This document shows, one piece after another, positions 34,680 through 42,751 of a stretch of DNA of 64,000 bases. A program made the translations under genes and the position numbers. The notes under the pieces were generated by a model, which saw nothing but the letters and a program-made list of their open reading frames with translations, was not told the DNA's origin and searched no databases. Location of the stretch: the NCBI GenBank assembly GCA_965656525.1, contig CBFHKY010000008.1, positions 1 to 64,000 of the forward strand, read 5' to 3'. This DNA comes from Pseudomaricurvus sp965656525 (GTDB lineage: Bacteria > Pseudomonadota > Gammaproteobacteria > Pseudomonadales > Cellvibrionaceae). How positions within the stretch are numbered: the stretch's first letter is position 1; each line of letters opens with the position of its first letter.

Positions 34680-34715
34680 TGTAGTTATGCTTGTAGTTAT
34701 GCCTGTTGTTATGCA
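34680..34715 (-). repeat. Three tandem 12-base repeats upstream of a small gene
   Basis: TGTAGTTATGCT, TGTAGTTATGCC and TGTTGTTATGCA follow each other without spacing. They end 17 bases before the ATG at 34662. They may be slipped-strand repeats or regulator sites. Confidence 0.8.
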
Positions 34716-34970
34716 TGAACGACACCCCAAAGGGTTGTCAAAATAACTTATCATCACCATGGAGGTGCGTTTTTCTTCATGGTGTTTATCGAGATTAACA
34801 ACAACGAGATTATCTGAGCGGTGATAATACGACCAAGAGATGGTGACGTTTAATCCGTTTATAATCGATGTTTAGCTCGACTCAATGTTAGGCGAATGCT
34901 TAGCCTAAGAAACTCATTGAGTTTAAGGCAGCCCTGAGTTCAGAAAGTAAAAGAGCTGCTTGTACAGCTG

Positions 34971-35005
34971 GTGCCGTGATGACCTGTCGTGGGGCATCAC
35001 GGCAC
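34971..35005 (-). terminator. Hairpin downstream of nrdB, probable nrdAB terminator
   Basis: GTGCCGTGATG (34971-34981) pairs perfectly with CATCACGGCAC (34995-35005): 11 base pairs, 13-base loop, starting 10 bases after the nrdB stop. A second small stem (AGCTG/CAGCT) and a T-rich stretch follow on the minus strand. The T run is imperfect, so it may also act as a 3' stabiliser. Confidence 0.65.
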
Positions 35006-35014
35006 TGCTGGATG

Positions 35015-36286
35015 TTAATCCCAGCTGAGCGCGCCACCTGTTTGATACTCAATGACTCGCGTTTCGAAAAAGTTTTTCTCTTTGCGCAAGTCCATGATTT
35101 CGCTCATCCAAGGAAATGGGTTTTTCACGCCAGGGAATTGTTCTTTTAGGCCCAGCTGAGCCAAGCGACGGTTTGCGATGAACTGCAGATATTCTTCCAT
35201 CATGGCCGCGTTCATGCCTAAAACACCTCGCGGCATGGTGTCTCGTGCATAATTGATTTCCAATTCCGTGCCTTCCAAAATCATTTGGGTCACTTCTTGT
35301 TGGAAGTCTGCTGTCCATAGCTGCGGATTTTCTAGTTTGATCTGATTGATCACGTCAATGCCAAAGTTCAAGTGCATTGATTCGTCGCGCAGAATGTATT
35401 GGAACTGCTCGGCAACACCAGTCATTTTGTTGCGACGACCCATGGACAATATTTGGGTAAAGCCACAATAAAAGAAAATACCTTCGGTGACACAGTAGAA
35501 ACCTACCAAGTTACGCAATAGCTCTTGATCGGCTTCGTGAGTGCCAGTTTGAAACGTTGGGCTCGAAATACCTTGCGTGTGAGTGATGCTCCATGTGGCT
35601 TTTTTCGCGACGGACGGCACTTCGCGATACATATTGAAGATTTCGCCTTCGTCCATGCCCAAAGACTCTACGCAATATTGATAAGCGTGGGTGTGGATGG
35701 CTTCTTCAAAAGCTTGACGCAATAGGTATTGGCGGGCTTCTGGGTTGGTAATATGACGATAGATGGCCAGAACTAAGTTGTTCGCTACCAAACTGTCGGC
35801 TGTAGAAAAGTAGCCCAAAGAGCGCATGACAATACGTCTTTCGTCATCGGTTAAGCCGTTGCTGTTTTTCCACAGTGCAATATCAGCCGTCATGTTAACT
35901 TCTTGGGGCATCCAGTGGTTGGCGCAGCCATCCAGATATTTTTGCCAAGCCCAGTCGTACTTAAATGGCACTAACTGGTTAACGTCAGCGCGGCAGTTGA
36001 TCATGCGTTTTTCGTCAACCTGAACACGCTCTGCTCCCATCTCCAGCTCTTCGAGACCGGGGGTGGCGTCCAGCTCTGCAACCGCTTGTCGGGCGCTGGC
36101 CAAAGCATCGCTGACATCCGCGATAGGTTTGCTAGGCGCTGCCGGCTGAGGCGCGTCTGGTTTGGTGTCGTAATAAGCCGCAGGCTCGGCGGTGGCGGCC
36201 TGAGTGGGCTGTGGGTTTTGCGCCGTGGTTTTGTTGGGCGCAGGGGTTGGCGTTGTTTTCTCTTCGAAGTCGTCCCAGCTTAGCAT
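35015..36286 (-). CDS. nrdB: Class Ia ribonucleotide reductase, beta subunit
   Basis: A 423-residue radical-generating subunit. After a Pro/Ala/Thr-rich N-terminal extension of about 95 residues comes the ferritin-like core: DDERRIVMRSLGYFS, FEEAIHTHAYQYC and RDESMHLNFGIDVINQ give the diiron ligands. The C-terminal tail YQTGGALSWD would dock into NrdA. The N-terminal MLSWDDFEE mirrors the C-terminus, as in Pseudomonas NrdB. It lies 106 bases after nrdA. Confidence 0.97.
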   Translation of the reverse strand: MLSWDDFEEKTTPTPAPNKTTAQNPQPTQAATAEPAAYYDTKPDAPQPAAPSKPIADVSDALASARQAVAELDATPGLEELEMGAERVQVDEKRMINCRADVNQLVPFKYDWAWQKYLDGCANHWMPQEVNMTADIALWKNSNGLTDDERRIVMRSLGYFSTADSLVANNLVLAIYRHITNPEARQYLLRQAFEEAIHTHAYQYCVESLGMDEGEIFNMYREVPSVAKKATWSITHTQGISSPTFQTGTHEADQELLRNLVGFYCVTEGIFFYCGFTQILSMGRRNKMTGVAEQFQYILRDESMHLNFGIDVINQIKLENPQLWTADFQQEVTQMILEGTELEINYARDTMPRGVLGMNAAMMEEYLQFIANRRLAQLGLKEQFPGVKNPFPWMSEIMDLRKEKNFFETRVIEYQTGGALSWD

Positions 36287-36392
36287 GTTTAACTTCCTAC
36301 TTTTTTAGTGCTTTGGTGGTCAAATGTTTTGGTGCGTCTTGCGGTGGGCGTTGGCGGCGTTTTGTATCAACGCTCAGCCAACGCGCCACATT

Positions 36393-39287
36393 TTACTGGC
36401 AAGCCTCGCAATCTGGATCATCCAGTGAGCAGGCTTGAGGTACCGGCGCCGCAGAGGGTGCCGCCGCAGGTGGCGCAGCCTGAGAGGAAACCGCGTTTAA
36501 GGTGCTACCTTCAACGGTGGATTTCTCTGTGCTGGTGGCCGCTAACGCACGCAAGTAATACGTGGTTTTAAGGCCACTGTACCAAGCCATACGGTAAGTG
36601 ATGTCCAGCTTCTTGCCGTTAGCGCCTGCTATGTACAGGTTCAAACTTTGTGCCTGATCGATCCATTTTTGTCGACGGCTGGCGGCTTCTACAATCCAGC
36701 GTGGCTCTACTTCAAACGCAGTGGCGTAGCGAGCCTTTAATTCGGCAGGAATGCGATCAATCTTTTGTACCGAGCCTTCGTAATATTTCAAGTCGTTGAC
36801 CATGACAGAATCCCATAGGCCACGTTCTTTTAGGTCATGAACCAAGTAGGGGTTTACAACCGTGAACTCACCGGACAGGTTCGATTTTACGTACAGGTTT
36901 TGATACGTGGGTTCGATAGACTGAGAGACACCGGTGATATTGGCGATGGTCGCCGTCGGAGCAATCGCCATCACGTTGGAGTTGCGCATACCTTGTGTCA
37001 TGACTTTTTCACGCAGGCTGCCCCAATCCAGTGTTTGGCTGCGGTCTACCTTGATGTAGTCGTGGCCACGATTGGCGGCGAGCAATTCAATAGAGTCGAT
37101 AGGCAGAGTGCCTTTGCTCCACAGCGAGCCTTCAAAGGTTGAGTAGCTGCCGCGTTCTTTTGCCAGCTCAGAAGAAGCATCGATAGCGTAGTAACTGATG
37201 GCCTCCATCGAGCGATCGGCGAACTCAACGGCATCTTCAGAACTGTAGGCGTACCCCATTTTGTAGAGAGCGTCTTGAAAGCCCATTAGGCCCAAGCCGA
37301 CAGGGCGGTGACGCATGTTGGACGTGCGAGCCGACTCTACGGAGTAGTAATTAATGTCAATGACGTTATCCAACATGCGCACAGCGGTACGAATGGTTTT
37401 TTCCAGCTTGGCTTGATCCAGCTGACCATTGACCACGTGCTGTGACAGATTGACGGAACCTAAGTTACAAACAGCGATTTCTTCGTTGGCCTTGGTATTG
37501 AGAGTAATCTCAGTACACAAATTGGAAGAATGCACGACACCAACGTGTTGTTGTGGACTGCGTAGGTTACAAGCGTCTTTAAAAGTCACCCATGGGTGGC
37601 CTGTTTCAAACAGCATCCCGAGCATTTTTCGCCAGAGGTCTAGCGCTTTGACCTTTTTGAACAGTCGCATCTCGCCGCGAGCTGCCTTGGCTTCGTACTC
37701 TTCGTATTTTTCTTGGAAGGCTTGGCCATACAAATCGTGTAGTTCAGGCACGTCGTTGGGGGAAAACAGTGTCCAAGACTGATCATCGAATACACGCTTC
37801 ATGAATAGATCGGGCACCCAGTTGGCGGTGTTCATGTCGTGCGTGCGGCGGCGATCGTCACCTGTATTTTTACGCAGCTCTAAAAACTCTTCGATATCGA
37901 CGTGCCAAGTTTCTAAGTAAGCACAGACTGCCCCTTTGCGTTTGCCGCCCTGATTAACGGCAACCGCGGTATCGTTGGCAACTTTTAAGAACGGTACAAC
38001 ACCTTGTGACTTGCCATTGGTGCCTTTGATATAGGCACCTAAGCCGCGCACGGGAGTCCAATCGTTACCCAAACCACCGGCCCACTTCGACAGCATGGCA
38101 TTGTCTTGTACCGCACCATAGATACCGTGAAGATCATCTGGAACGGTCGTGAGGTAACAGGAAGACAGTTGAGGGCGCAGAGTGCCTGCATTGAACAGCG
38201 TGGGCGTAGAGCTCATGTAATCAAAAGAGCTGAGCAAGTTATAAAATTCGATGGCTCGCTCTTCGCGATTGACTTCTTCGTAGGCTAGGCCCATCGCCAC
38301 GCGCATAAAGAAAATCTGTGGCAGCTCAATACGCACACCTTCTTCTGTGTGAATAAAGTAACGGTCATACAGCGTTTGCAAGCCTAAATAGTTAAACTGC
38401 ATGTCGGCTTCGGCGTTGAGTGCTGCACCCAGCTTCACCATGTCGTAATCCATCAGGTGAGGAGCCAGAAGTTGCAACTCAACGCCTTTTTGTATGTAGG
38501 CCGGTAAGGCTTGTGCATACAGGCTGTGCATGTCCGTTTGGGTGGCGACTTCGGCAATACCCATAAAATTAAGGGCTTCACTGCGCAATTTATCCAGCAG
38601 CAGGCGTGCGGTAGCCAAAGAATAATTAGGCTCTTTTTCGACTAACGTGCGTGCGGTAATGACTAGGGAGGTATTAACGTCCTCAAAGGCAACACCGTCG
38701 TAGAGGTTGCGCATTGCCTCATCAAGAATCGCTTTGGCATCTACACCCGCCAGATTGCCACAAGCTTCGTCGACTACGGTACGAAGGCGAGCAATATCCA
38801 GAGGTTGTGTCTGCCCGCAAGGCATCACTACATTTACCGATGGGTATTCAGAATCCGCTTGCACCGCTGCGGTTTGGTTTCCCTGACGCATACGAGCGTG
38901 CTCTTCACGATAGAGCACGTAGTCGCGGGCAATTTTTTGTTCGCCAGAGCGCATCAGAGTCAATTCGACTTGATCTTGAATGTCCTCAATATGAACGGTG
39001 CCACCAGAAGGCATACGACGCTTGAAAGTTGCGGTAATTTGGCTAGACAGTGACGCAACGGTTTCGTGCACTCGGCTAGAAGCCGCCGCGGTGCCGCCTT
39101 CTACGGCCAGAAAAGCTTTGGTCATAGCGACGGCAATTTTGCTTTCATCATAAGACACAACCGTGCCATTGCGTTTGATAACACGCAGTTGCCCAGGGGT
39201 TGTTGCGGTAACGGTGGTGTTGGATGTTGCTGAGGCTGGCGTTTGTGTTGCAGTGTTTGAGCCTGCCACTTCAGTATCTGTGTGCAT
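36393..39287 (-). CDS. nrdA: Class Ia ribonucleotide reductase, alpha subunit
   Basis: A 964-residue subunit reducing ribonucleoside diphosphates. An ATP-cone activity domain is at about 30-120 (VIKRNGTVVSYDESKIAVAM) with what may be a second, partial cone after it; catalytic Cys are in LSSCYLTTV, HSSNLCTEITLN and AVCNLGSVNLS, and the redox tail has Cys in CSLDDPDCEACQ. Length is typical of the Pseudomonas type and about 200 residues longer than E. coli NrdA. ATG at 39287 follows GGAG. The upstream region is unusually long and structured. Confidence 0.97.
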   Translation of the reverse strand: MHTDTEVAGSNTATQTPASATSNTTVTATTPGQLRVIKRNGTVVSYDESKIAVAMTKAFLAVEGGTAAASSRVHETVASLSSQITATFKRRMPSGGTVHIEDIQDQVELTLMRSGEQKIARDYVLYREEHARMRQGNQTAAVQADSEYPSVNVVMPCGQTQPLDIARLRTVVDEACGNLAGVDAKAILDEAMRNLYDGVAFEDVNTSLVITARTLVEKEPNYSLATARLLLDKLRSEALNFMGIAEVATQTDMHSLYAQALPAYIQKGVELQLLAPHLMDYDMVKLGAALNAEADMQFNYLGLQTLYDRYFIHTEEGVRIELPQIFFMRVAMGLAYEEVNREERAIEFYNLLSSFDYMSSTPTLFNAGTLRPQLSSCYLTTVPDDLHGIYGAVQDNAMLSKWAGGLGNDWTPVRGLGAYIKGTNGKSQGVVPFLKVANDTAVAVNQGGKRKGAVCAYLETWHVDIEEFLELRKNTGDDRRRTHDMNTANWVPDLFMKRVFDDQSWTLFSPNDVPELHDLYGQAFQEKYEEYEAKAARGEMRLFKKVKALDLWRKMLGMLFETGHPWVTFKDACNLRSPQQHVGVVHSSNLCTEITLNTKANEEIAVCNLGSVNLSQHVVNGQLDQAKLEKTIRTAVRMLDNVIDINYYSVESARTSNMRHRPVGLGLMGFQDALYKMGYAYSSEDAVEFADRSMEAISYYAIDASSELAKERGSYSTFEGSLWSKGTLPIDSIELLAANRGHDYIKVDRSQTLDWGSLREKVMTQGMRNSNVMAIAPTATIANITGVSQSIEPTYQNLYVKSNLSGEFTVVNPYLVHDLKERGLWDSVMVNDLKYYEGSVQKIDRIPAELKARYATAFEVEPRWIVEAASRRQKWIDQAQSLNLYIAGANGKKLDITYRMAWYSGLKTTYYLRALAATSTEKSTVEGSTLNAVSSQAAPPAAAPSAAPVPQACSLDDPDCEACQ

Positions 39288-39400
39288 GTACGTCTCCGCG
39301 TATCGTGGTGCTTAAGAGAAATTAATGTGCTCTGACTCATGGAATACATACACCATGACAGAGGATTTTTATGTTGAATGTGCTTATATCGAATCGTTGT

Positions 39401-39426
39401 CAGGTAAGACTGGACAGTCTTACCTG
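39401..39426. repeat. 26-base perfect palindrome upstream of nrdA
   Basis: CAGGTAAGACTG and its exact complement CAGTCTTACCTG, separated by GA. The 12-base arms end 114 bases before the nrdA ATG. It can be an operator dyad or an RNA hairpin. A TATAAG at 39383-39388 (minus) lies just beyond it and could be a -10 element. Confidence 0.9.
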
Positions 39427-39455
39427 CTGTGATTTTCGTTCTTTTTCTTGGGCCT

Positions 39456-39475
39456 TCGTACTCGTGTGAGTACGA
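39456..39475. repeat. 8-base-pair hairpin upstream of nrdA
   Basis: TCGTACTC and GAGTACGA around the loop GTGT, perfect pairing. It is the middle of three hairpins in the nrdA upstream region. Confidence 0.8.
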
Positions 39476-39491
39476 GGTGCCATTCACTTCG

Positions 39492-39518
39492 TCTGGCCGT
39501 CGCGGCTACACGGCCAGA
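39492..39518. repeat. 9-base-pair GC-rich hairpin upstream of nrdA
   Basis: TCTGGCCGT and ACGGCCAGA around a 9-base loop, perfect pairing. It is the first of three hairpins in the direction of nrdA transcription. Confidence 0.8.
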
Positions 39519-39810
39519 AACCGTTATTTAACGTTGGTCTCGCGCCGTTGCTGTGTTGCCGTTTTCAAGGCTGATGCTGTTTTTTGTGCATTATTTCTGT
39601 CTTCGGAGGTGTATTCGCTGAAGCTTACTCGATTGTATCAAGTGGGCTCATGTCAGTGCAGAAATCACCAGTGTACTATGCGAACACCTTGTAAGCGTGG
39701 CAGCCACTCCGAAATTGATCAAAAACCCTACATATAGGTATGTTCCAGAATTCGAGTACAAGATAATGCGCATTGCGGTGGAATGCAAGGCGATAAGGTT
39801 GGTGATTTCT

Positions 39811-39819
39811 TGTGGATAA
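39811..39819 (-). promoter_or_regulatory. DnaA box upstream of nrdA
   Basis: On the minus strand this is TTATCCACA, an exact match to the high-affinity DnaA box. E. coli nrdAB is also DnaA-regulated, though its boxes are closer to the gene; here the box is 524 bases from the ATG. Confidence 0.5.
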
Positions 39820-39945
39820 AGTGTGTGTAAATCCCTTTGTCAGTGGCCACTAATCTGCAAGCGTATGCGAGGGTAAGCTTCCATACAATAACGTCGTAAA
39901 ATACGACTTCTAGACTTTTTATCTATAAGCAGCGCTATTGATATT

Positions 39946-39961
39946 TAGATATATGTGGTGC
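39946..39961 (-). promoter_or_regulatory. Candidate NrdR box 2
   Basis: On the minus strand GCACCACATATATCTA, matching the left and central part of the NrdR consensus (ACAC-w-A-n-AT-w-T-w-GTGT) at about 9 of 15 set positions. Its start is 31 bases from the stronger box at 39977, i.e. 15 bases between boxes, the known NrdR pair spacing. Confidence 0.5.
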
Positions 39962-39976
39962 TTTTTTGATCTCGGC

Positions 39977-39992
39977 CTACTACATCTAGTGT
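39977..39992 (-). promoter_or_regulatory. Candidate NrdR box 1
   Basis: On the minus strand ACACTAGATGTAGTAG, matching about 12-13 of 15 set positions of the NrdR consensus. NrdR is the repressor of ribonucleotide reductase operons; this supports a nrdAB promoter about 650 bases before the gene. Confidence 0.58.
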
Positions 39993-40164
39993 TTTGTCAC
40001 TGTGTTGTGTACTAGGTCACTGTTCGGGTGTTTTTCTTGATCAAGTGACGTGTTAATGATGGACAGGGGTAGTGTAAGGCTGCTAGGGCTACGATGATAA
40101 GTGTTTGAACGGAGTGGCCTTATTTAGCTATAGAGAGGTTGATGTTTGTTGTCTGGGGTTGCCC

Positions 40165-40170
40165 TATAAT
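40165..40170 (+). promoter_or_regulatory. Probable -10 of the small zinc-ribbon gene
   Basis: TATAAT, 35 bases before the ATG at 40205. No clear -35 hexamer at standard distance. Confidence 0.5.
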
Positions 40171-40204
40171 TTGTCACCATAGAATGTGAAAAAGAGAGCC
40201 TGAA

Positions 40205-40390
40205 ATGGGTGATGTGATTAAGTTTAAGCGACCCACTGCCATGGAAAAACACAAAGGCAAGACACTGTGTCGCAGCGGTTTTCATAAATGGGGAGTGGTT
40301 CAAGAAAAGCAGTTCGATGTAAAACAAGGCAAATTGGTTACTATCTACCAGTGCAAGCGCTGTGGCGAAAAGAAAGTTGAAGCACGCTAA
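40205..40390 (+). CDS. Small zinc-ribbon-like protein
   Basis: 61 residues, basic. It has KGKTLCRSGFHKWGVV in the middle and YQCKRCGEKKVEAR at the end: a CKRCG knuckle plus an earlier Cys and His could bind one zinc. I recall close relatives as conserved small hypotheticals in Pseudomonas and marine gammaproteobacteria, function unknown. ATG at 40205 lies behind AGAGAGCC. Divergent from nrdA and convergent with slyD. Confidence 0.7.
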   Translation: MGDVIKFKRPTAMEKHKGKTLCRSGFHKWGVVQEKQFDVKQGKLVTIYQCKRCGEKKVEAR

Positions 40391-40486
40391 AGTATGCTTG
40401 CCGGTAAGGTAGGGTGCTTAGTTGTAGGGCGATTACGGTATCCGTAACGACGAACGAATTGGTAGGCTGGTAGTGGTCGTTTGTCA

Positions 40487-40520
40487 GTCACTCAAGTGCA
40501 CAAGTGTGCACTTGAGTGAC
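40487..40520. repeat. 34-base perfect palindrome between two convergent genes
   Basis: GTCACTCAAGTGCACA and its exact complement TGTGCACTTGAGTGAC separated by AG. As RNA it would be a 16-base-pair stem on either strand. It lies between the small zinc-ribbon gene and slyD, the place of a bidirectional terminator, but no T run follows on either side. Confidence 0.9.
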
Positions 40521-40545
40521 GAGTGGCCATCAGTCTTGCACGTTT

Positions 40546-41034
40546 TCAGTGCTCGTGACCACAACCTTCTGGGCTGTGAACATGGCCGTGTTGCAGTTCT
40601 TCGGCCGTTGCATCACGCACACCCAATACCTCTACATCAAAATGCAGATCCATACCTGCTAGCGGGTGGTTGCCGTCGATGGTGATGGTATCGCCATTCA
40701 CATCGATGACTTCGACCACTTGAAGACCTTGTTCGGTCTCGGCGTGAAACTCCATGCCAACCTCAATGTTGTCGATGCCATTGAACATAGAGCTCGGCAG
40801 CTCTTGCACCAAGCTTGGGTCTTTCTCGCCATAGCCCTGCTCAGGTTGAACAACGGCTTTCAGCTTATCCCCAACGGCTTTGCCTTCCAGTTCAGCTTCT
40901 AAGCCAGGTACTAAGTTCTGGTGGCCCTGCAGGTAATCCAATGGCGCTTGACCTTCGGAGCTGTCCAGTACGTCACCGTGCTCATTTTTCAGAGTGTAAT
41001 GAATGGTGGCGACTTTGTTTTTTGTGATGCTCAT
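40546..41034 (-). CDS. slyD: FKBP-type peptidyl-prolyl isomerase SlyD
   Basis: A 162-residue SlyD-type isomerase and chaperone. The split FKBP domain (VATIHYTLKNEHGDVLDSSE and later ITIDGNHPLAGMDLHFDVEV) encloses the IF chaperone insert (about 70-125). The tail HGHVHSPEGCGHEH is His-rich and can bind nickel, as in metallochaperone SlyD, but is shorter than in E. coli. Confidence 0.95.
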   Translation of the reverse strand: MSITKNKVATIHYTLKNEHGDVLDSSEGQAPLDYLQGHQNLVPGLEAELEGKAVGDKLKAVVQPEQGYGEKDPSLVQELPSSMFNGIDNIEVGMEFHAETEQGLQVVEVIDVNGDTITIDGNHPLAGMDLHFDVEVLGVRDATAEELQHGHVHSPEGCGHEH

Positions 41035-41070
41035 AGTGATGCCTTTAATTGTGATGAATGGAAGTGAATG

Positions 41071-41841
41071 TTAGAGACCTGTGACCGGCTTATCGTCGAG
41101 TTGGGCGGACTGGATGTTGATTTCGAATTGCTTACCATCATCTTCAGTTTGCTGGATTTTTACCAATAAATTGTTCCAGTCTACGGCCAGCCAAATGACA
41201 GTTTTACGATCATCATCTTTGCGCACTCGTGCGACCTTGAGTGTGTTTAAGCGCCCGAGCGGCGTTTCCAGTATTTCGGTTCCGAGCAAGCTGAAGTCAT
41301 AGGTTTTTAAACGACCGCCATCAGCAATTTGATAACTGGTTAAGGTTTGGTCGTGGAGCAAATCCTGACGCAACTGCAACTGATAGCTCAATTTATCCAA
41401 TGCGTCTTCTGGGATGCTCATCTTCCACGGCTTGCTTTCAACGTCATTGATGACGGTGAGGTTTTGCCAGTCAAAATTGAGTTCTGCATGTCGGTCGCGA
41501 CCTAGGCCGCTGCGTTGATAGCGATAGGTAAGTGGGCGTAACCGTCCACTATCCTGCCAGACAAAATGGCTGCTTTCCTCAATACTGGCAAGCCAGTGAT
41601 TGGCGGTGAATGTGAACAGCATGGAGTCGTCTTCGAGCAGCTTGAGTGACCGTGTCGCCGTTACAGATAAACCACTGTACTCCGCTTTATAAGTCGCTGA
41701 AAAACTACTTGGGTGTTCTGTGGCTAAAGCAGGGCTTGTCTGGAGGCAAGATAAGAGCAGCACACCACAGATCAGTACGGGCCGCAGTCGCATTAATGGA
41801 CTGATTTGTTGTGCTGTATGTGAGAGCAATCGGGCTGTCAT
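41071..41841 (-). CDS. DUF3108 domain protein, exported
   Basis: 256 residues with a signal peptide (PVLICGVLLLSCLQTSPALA). The mature part FSATYKAEYSGLSVTATR, KPWKMSIPEDALDKLSYQLQ and IWLAVDWNNLLVKIQQ match DUF3108, an outer-membrane-associated beta-rich family of unknown role. ATG 41841 follows AAGGAG. It is the last gene after purM-purN on the minus strand, an order I recall from Pseudomonas. Confidence 0.82.
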   Translation of the reverse strand: MTARLLSHTAQQISPLMRLRPVLICGVLLLSCLQTSPALATEHPSSFSATYKAEYSGLSVTATRSLKLLEDDSMLFTFTANHWLASIEESSHFVWQDSGRLRPLTYRYQRSGLGRDRHAELNFDWQNLTVINDVESKPWKMSIPEDALDKLSYQLQLRQDLLHDQTLTSYQIADGGRLKTYDFSLLGTEILETPLGRLNTLKVARVRKDDDRKTVIWLAVDWNNLLVKIQQTEDDGKQFEINIQSAQLDDKPVTGL

Positions 41842-41869
41842 AGCGCTCCTTTTCTCAGTAAAAGTCGGC

Positions 41870-41920
41870 CTCAATAAAGCCATAGTCTCAATAAAGCCAT
41901 AGTCTCAATAAAATCATAGC
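41870..41920. repeat. Three tandem 17-base repeats
   Basis: Unit CTCAATAAAGCCATAGT twice exactly (41870-41886, 41887-41903) and a third copy with three changes (41904-41920). Lies between purN and the DUF3108 gene, directly upstream of the latter. Confidence 0.9.
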
Positions 41921-42008
41921 TTCGGTAACGTTGAGTATTGAACACGAAGCGAGTATCCGCTTAGCAGACCAATGAACTTATTCTTTAGAGTCGACTTTGT
42001 GGTGAAGT

Positions 42009-42647
42009 TCAATCTTGCCTTGAGTCAATAATGTAGCCGCTGGCGGGTAAAGGTGTGCCATCCATCCAGCAGGTGTTGTCTCGCATCAGAATACGTGATT
42101 CAGCAAACCAACGTACAGCCATGGGGTAAATAATATGTTCTTGTTGCTGTACTCGGTGTTGCAGAGTTTCCGCTGTGTCCTTGGGCTGAATCGGAACTAT
42201 GGCTTGAATGACGTTTGGGCCATCATCGAGCTCGGCTGTCACAAAATGCACGGTTACTCCATGCACGCTATCACCAGCGTCTAATGCTCGTTGATGTGTG
42301 TGTAAGCCTTGATACTTGGGAAGCAGCGAAGGGTGAATGTTCAGCATCCGACCGGCGTAATGGTTCGTGAAATCAGCCGTTAAAATGCGCATAAATCCAG
42401 CAAGAACCACGAGATCCGGTGAAAAACTGTCAATAAAGGTGAGCAATGCATCATCAAATGCTTCGCGGGACGGATATTCGGTGTGATCGAGTACATAGGC
42501 TGGAATGCCGGCTTTCTCGGCGCGGGCTAAGCCAGCCACATTCGGGCGATTGCTGATCACCGCACAAAGGTTGCCTTGTAAGTCGGCATCAATTAGGGCT
42601 TGTAAGTTGGTGCCGCTTCCGGAAATCAGTACAACGATATTTTTCAT
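42009..42647 (-). CDS. purN: Phosphoribosylglycinamide formyltransferase
   Basis: A 212-residue enzyme of purine synthesis using 10-formyl-THF. VVLISGSGTNLQALID, AVISNRPNVAGLARAE, the catalytic N-I-H-P-S-L-L-P-K-Y and GVTVHFVTAELDDGPNV are all present. Starts at ATG; a 14-base-pair hairpin lies between it and purM. Confidence 0.97.
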   Translation of the reverse strand: MKNIVVLISGSGTNLQALIDADLQGNLCAVISNRPNVAGLARAEKAGIPAYVLDHTEYPSREAFDDALLTFIDSFSPDLVVLAGFMRILTADFTNHYAGRMLNIHPSLLPKYQGLHTHQRALDAGDSVHGVTVHFVTAELDDGPNVIQAIVPIQPKDTAETLQHRVQQQEHIIYPMAVRWFAESRILMRDNTCWMDGTPLPASGYIIDSRQD

Positions 42648-42694
42648 GTGGGCAATAAATAAAAGGTGATCAGGTGTTGATAGAAGGTGCTATT

Positions 42695-42737
42695 AAAACA
42701 CTGGCGTGTGATGTGTGATCATCCACGCCAGTGTTTT
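42695..42737 (-). terminator. Hairpin between purM and purN
   Basis: AAAACACTGGCGTG (42695-42708) pairs perfectly with CACGCCAGTGTTTT (42724-42737): 14 base pairs, 15-base loop, with TTTT on the 3' arm in both directions. It starts 15 bases after the purM stop and may terminate or attenuate purM transcripts before purN. Confidence 0.75.
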
Positions 42738-42751
42738 GAGCCTTTTATCGA

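Larger units (their letters stand above)
34663..35014. other. Intergenic region between nrdB and the small helical-protein gene
   Basis: 352 bases between two minus-strand genes. It holds three tandem 12-base repeats next to the small gene and a strong hairpin next to nrdB, both listed separately. I see no further gene in it. Confidence 0.6.
39288..40204. other. Long non-coding region between nrdA and a small divergent gene
   Basis: A 917-base stretch with no convincing ORF. From the nrdA side it holds three perfect-stem hairpins (39401-39518), a DnaA box (39811), two NrdR-like boxes (39946-39992) and a plus-strand -10 (40165). It probably carries the nrdAB promoter and a leader transcript of several hundred bases. 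Confidence 0.6.

Noticed and set aside
39429..39737. 102-codon plus-strand ORF upstream of nrdA
   Set aside because: No ribosome site, no recognisable domain, cysteine-rich odd composition, and it covers two of the hairpins; judged spurious.
39288..40204. Cobalamin riboswitch before nrdA
   Set aside because: A GCCACTG element occurs on the minus strand near 39842, but the B12 box and the other conserved blocks are missing.
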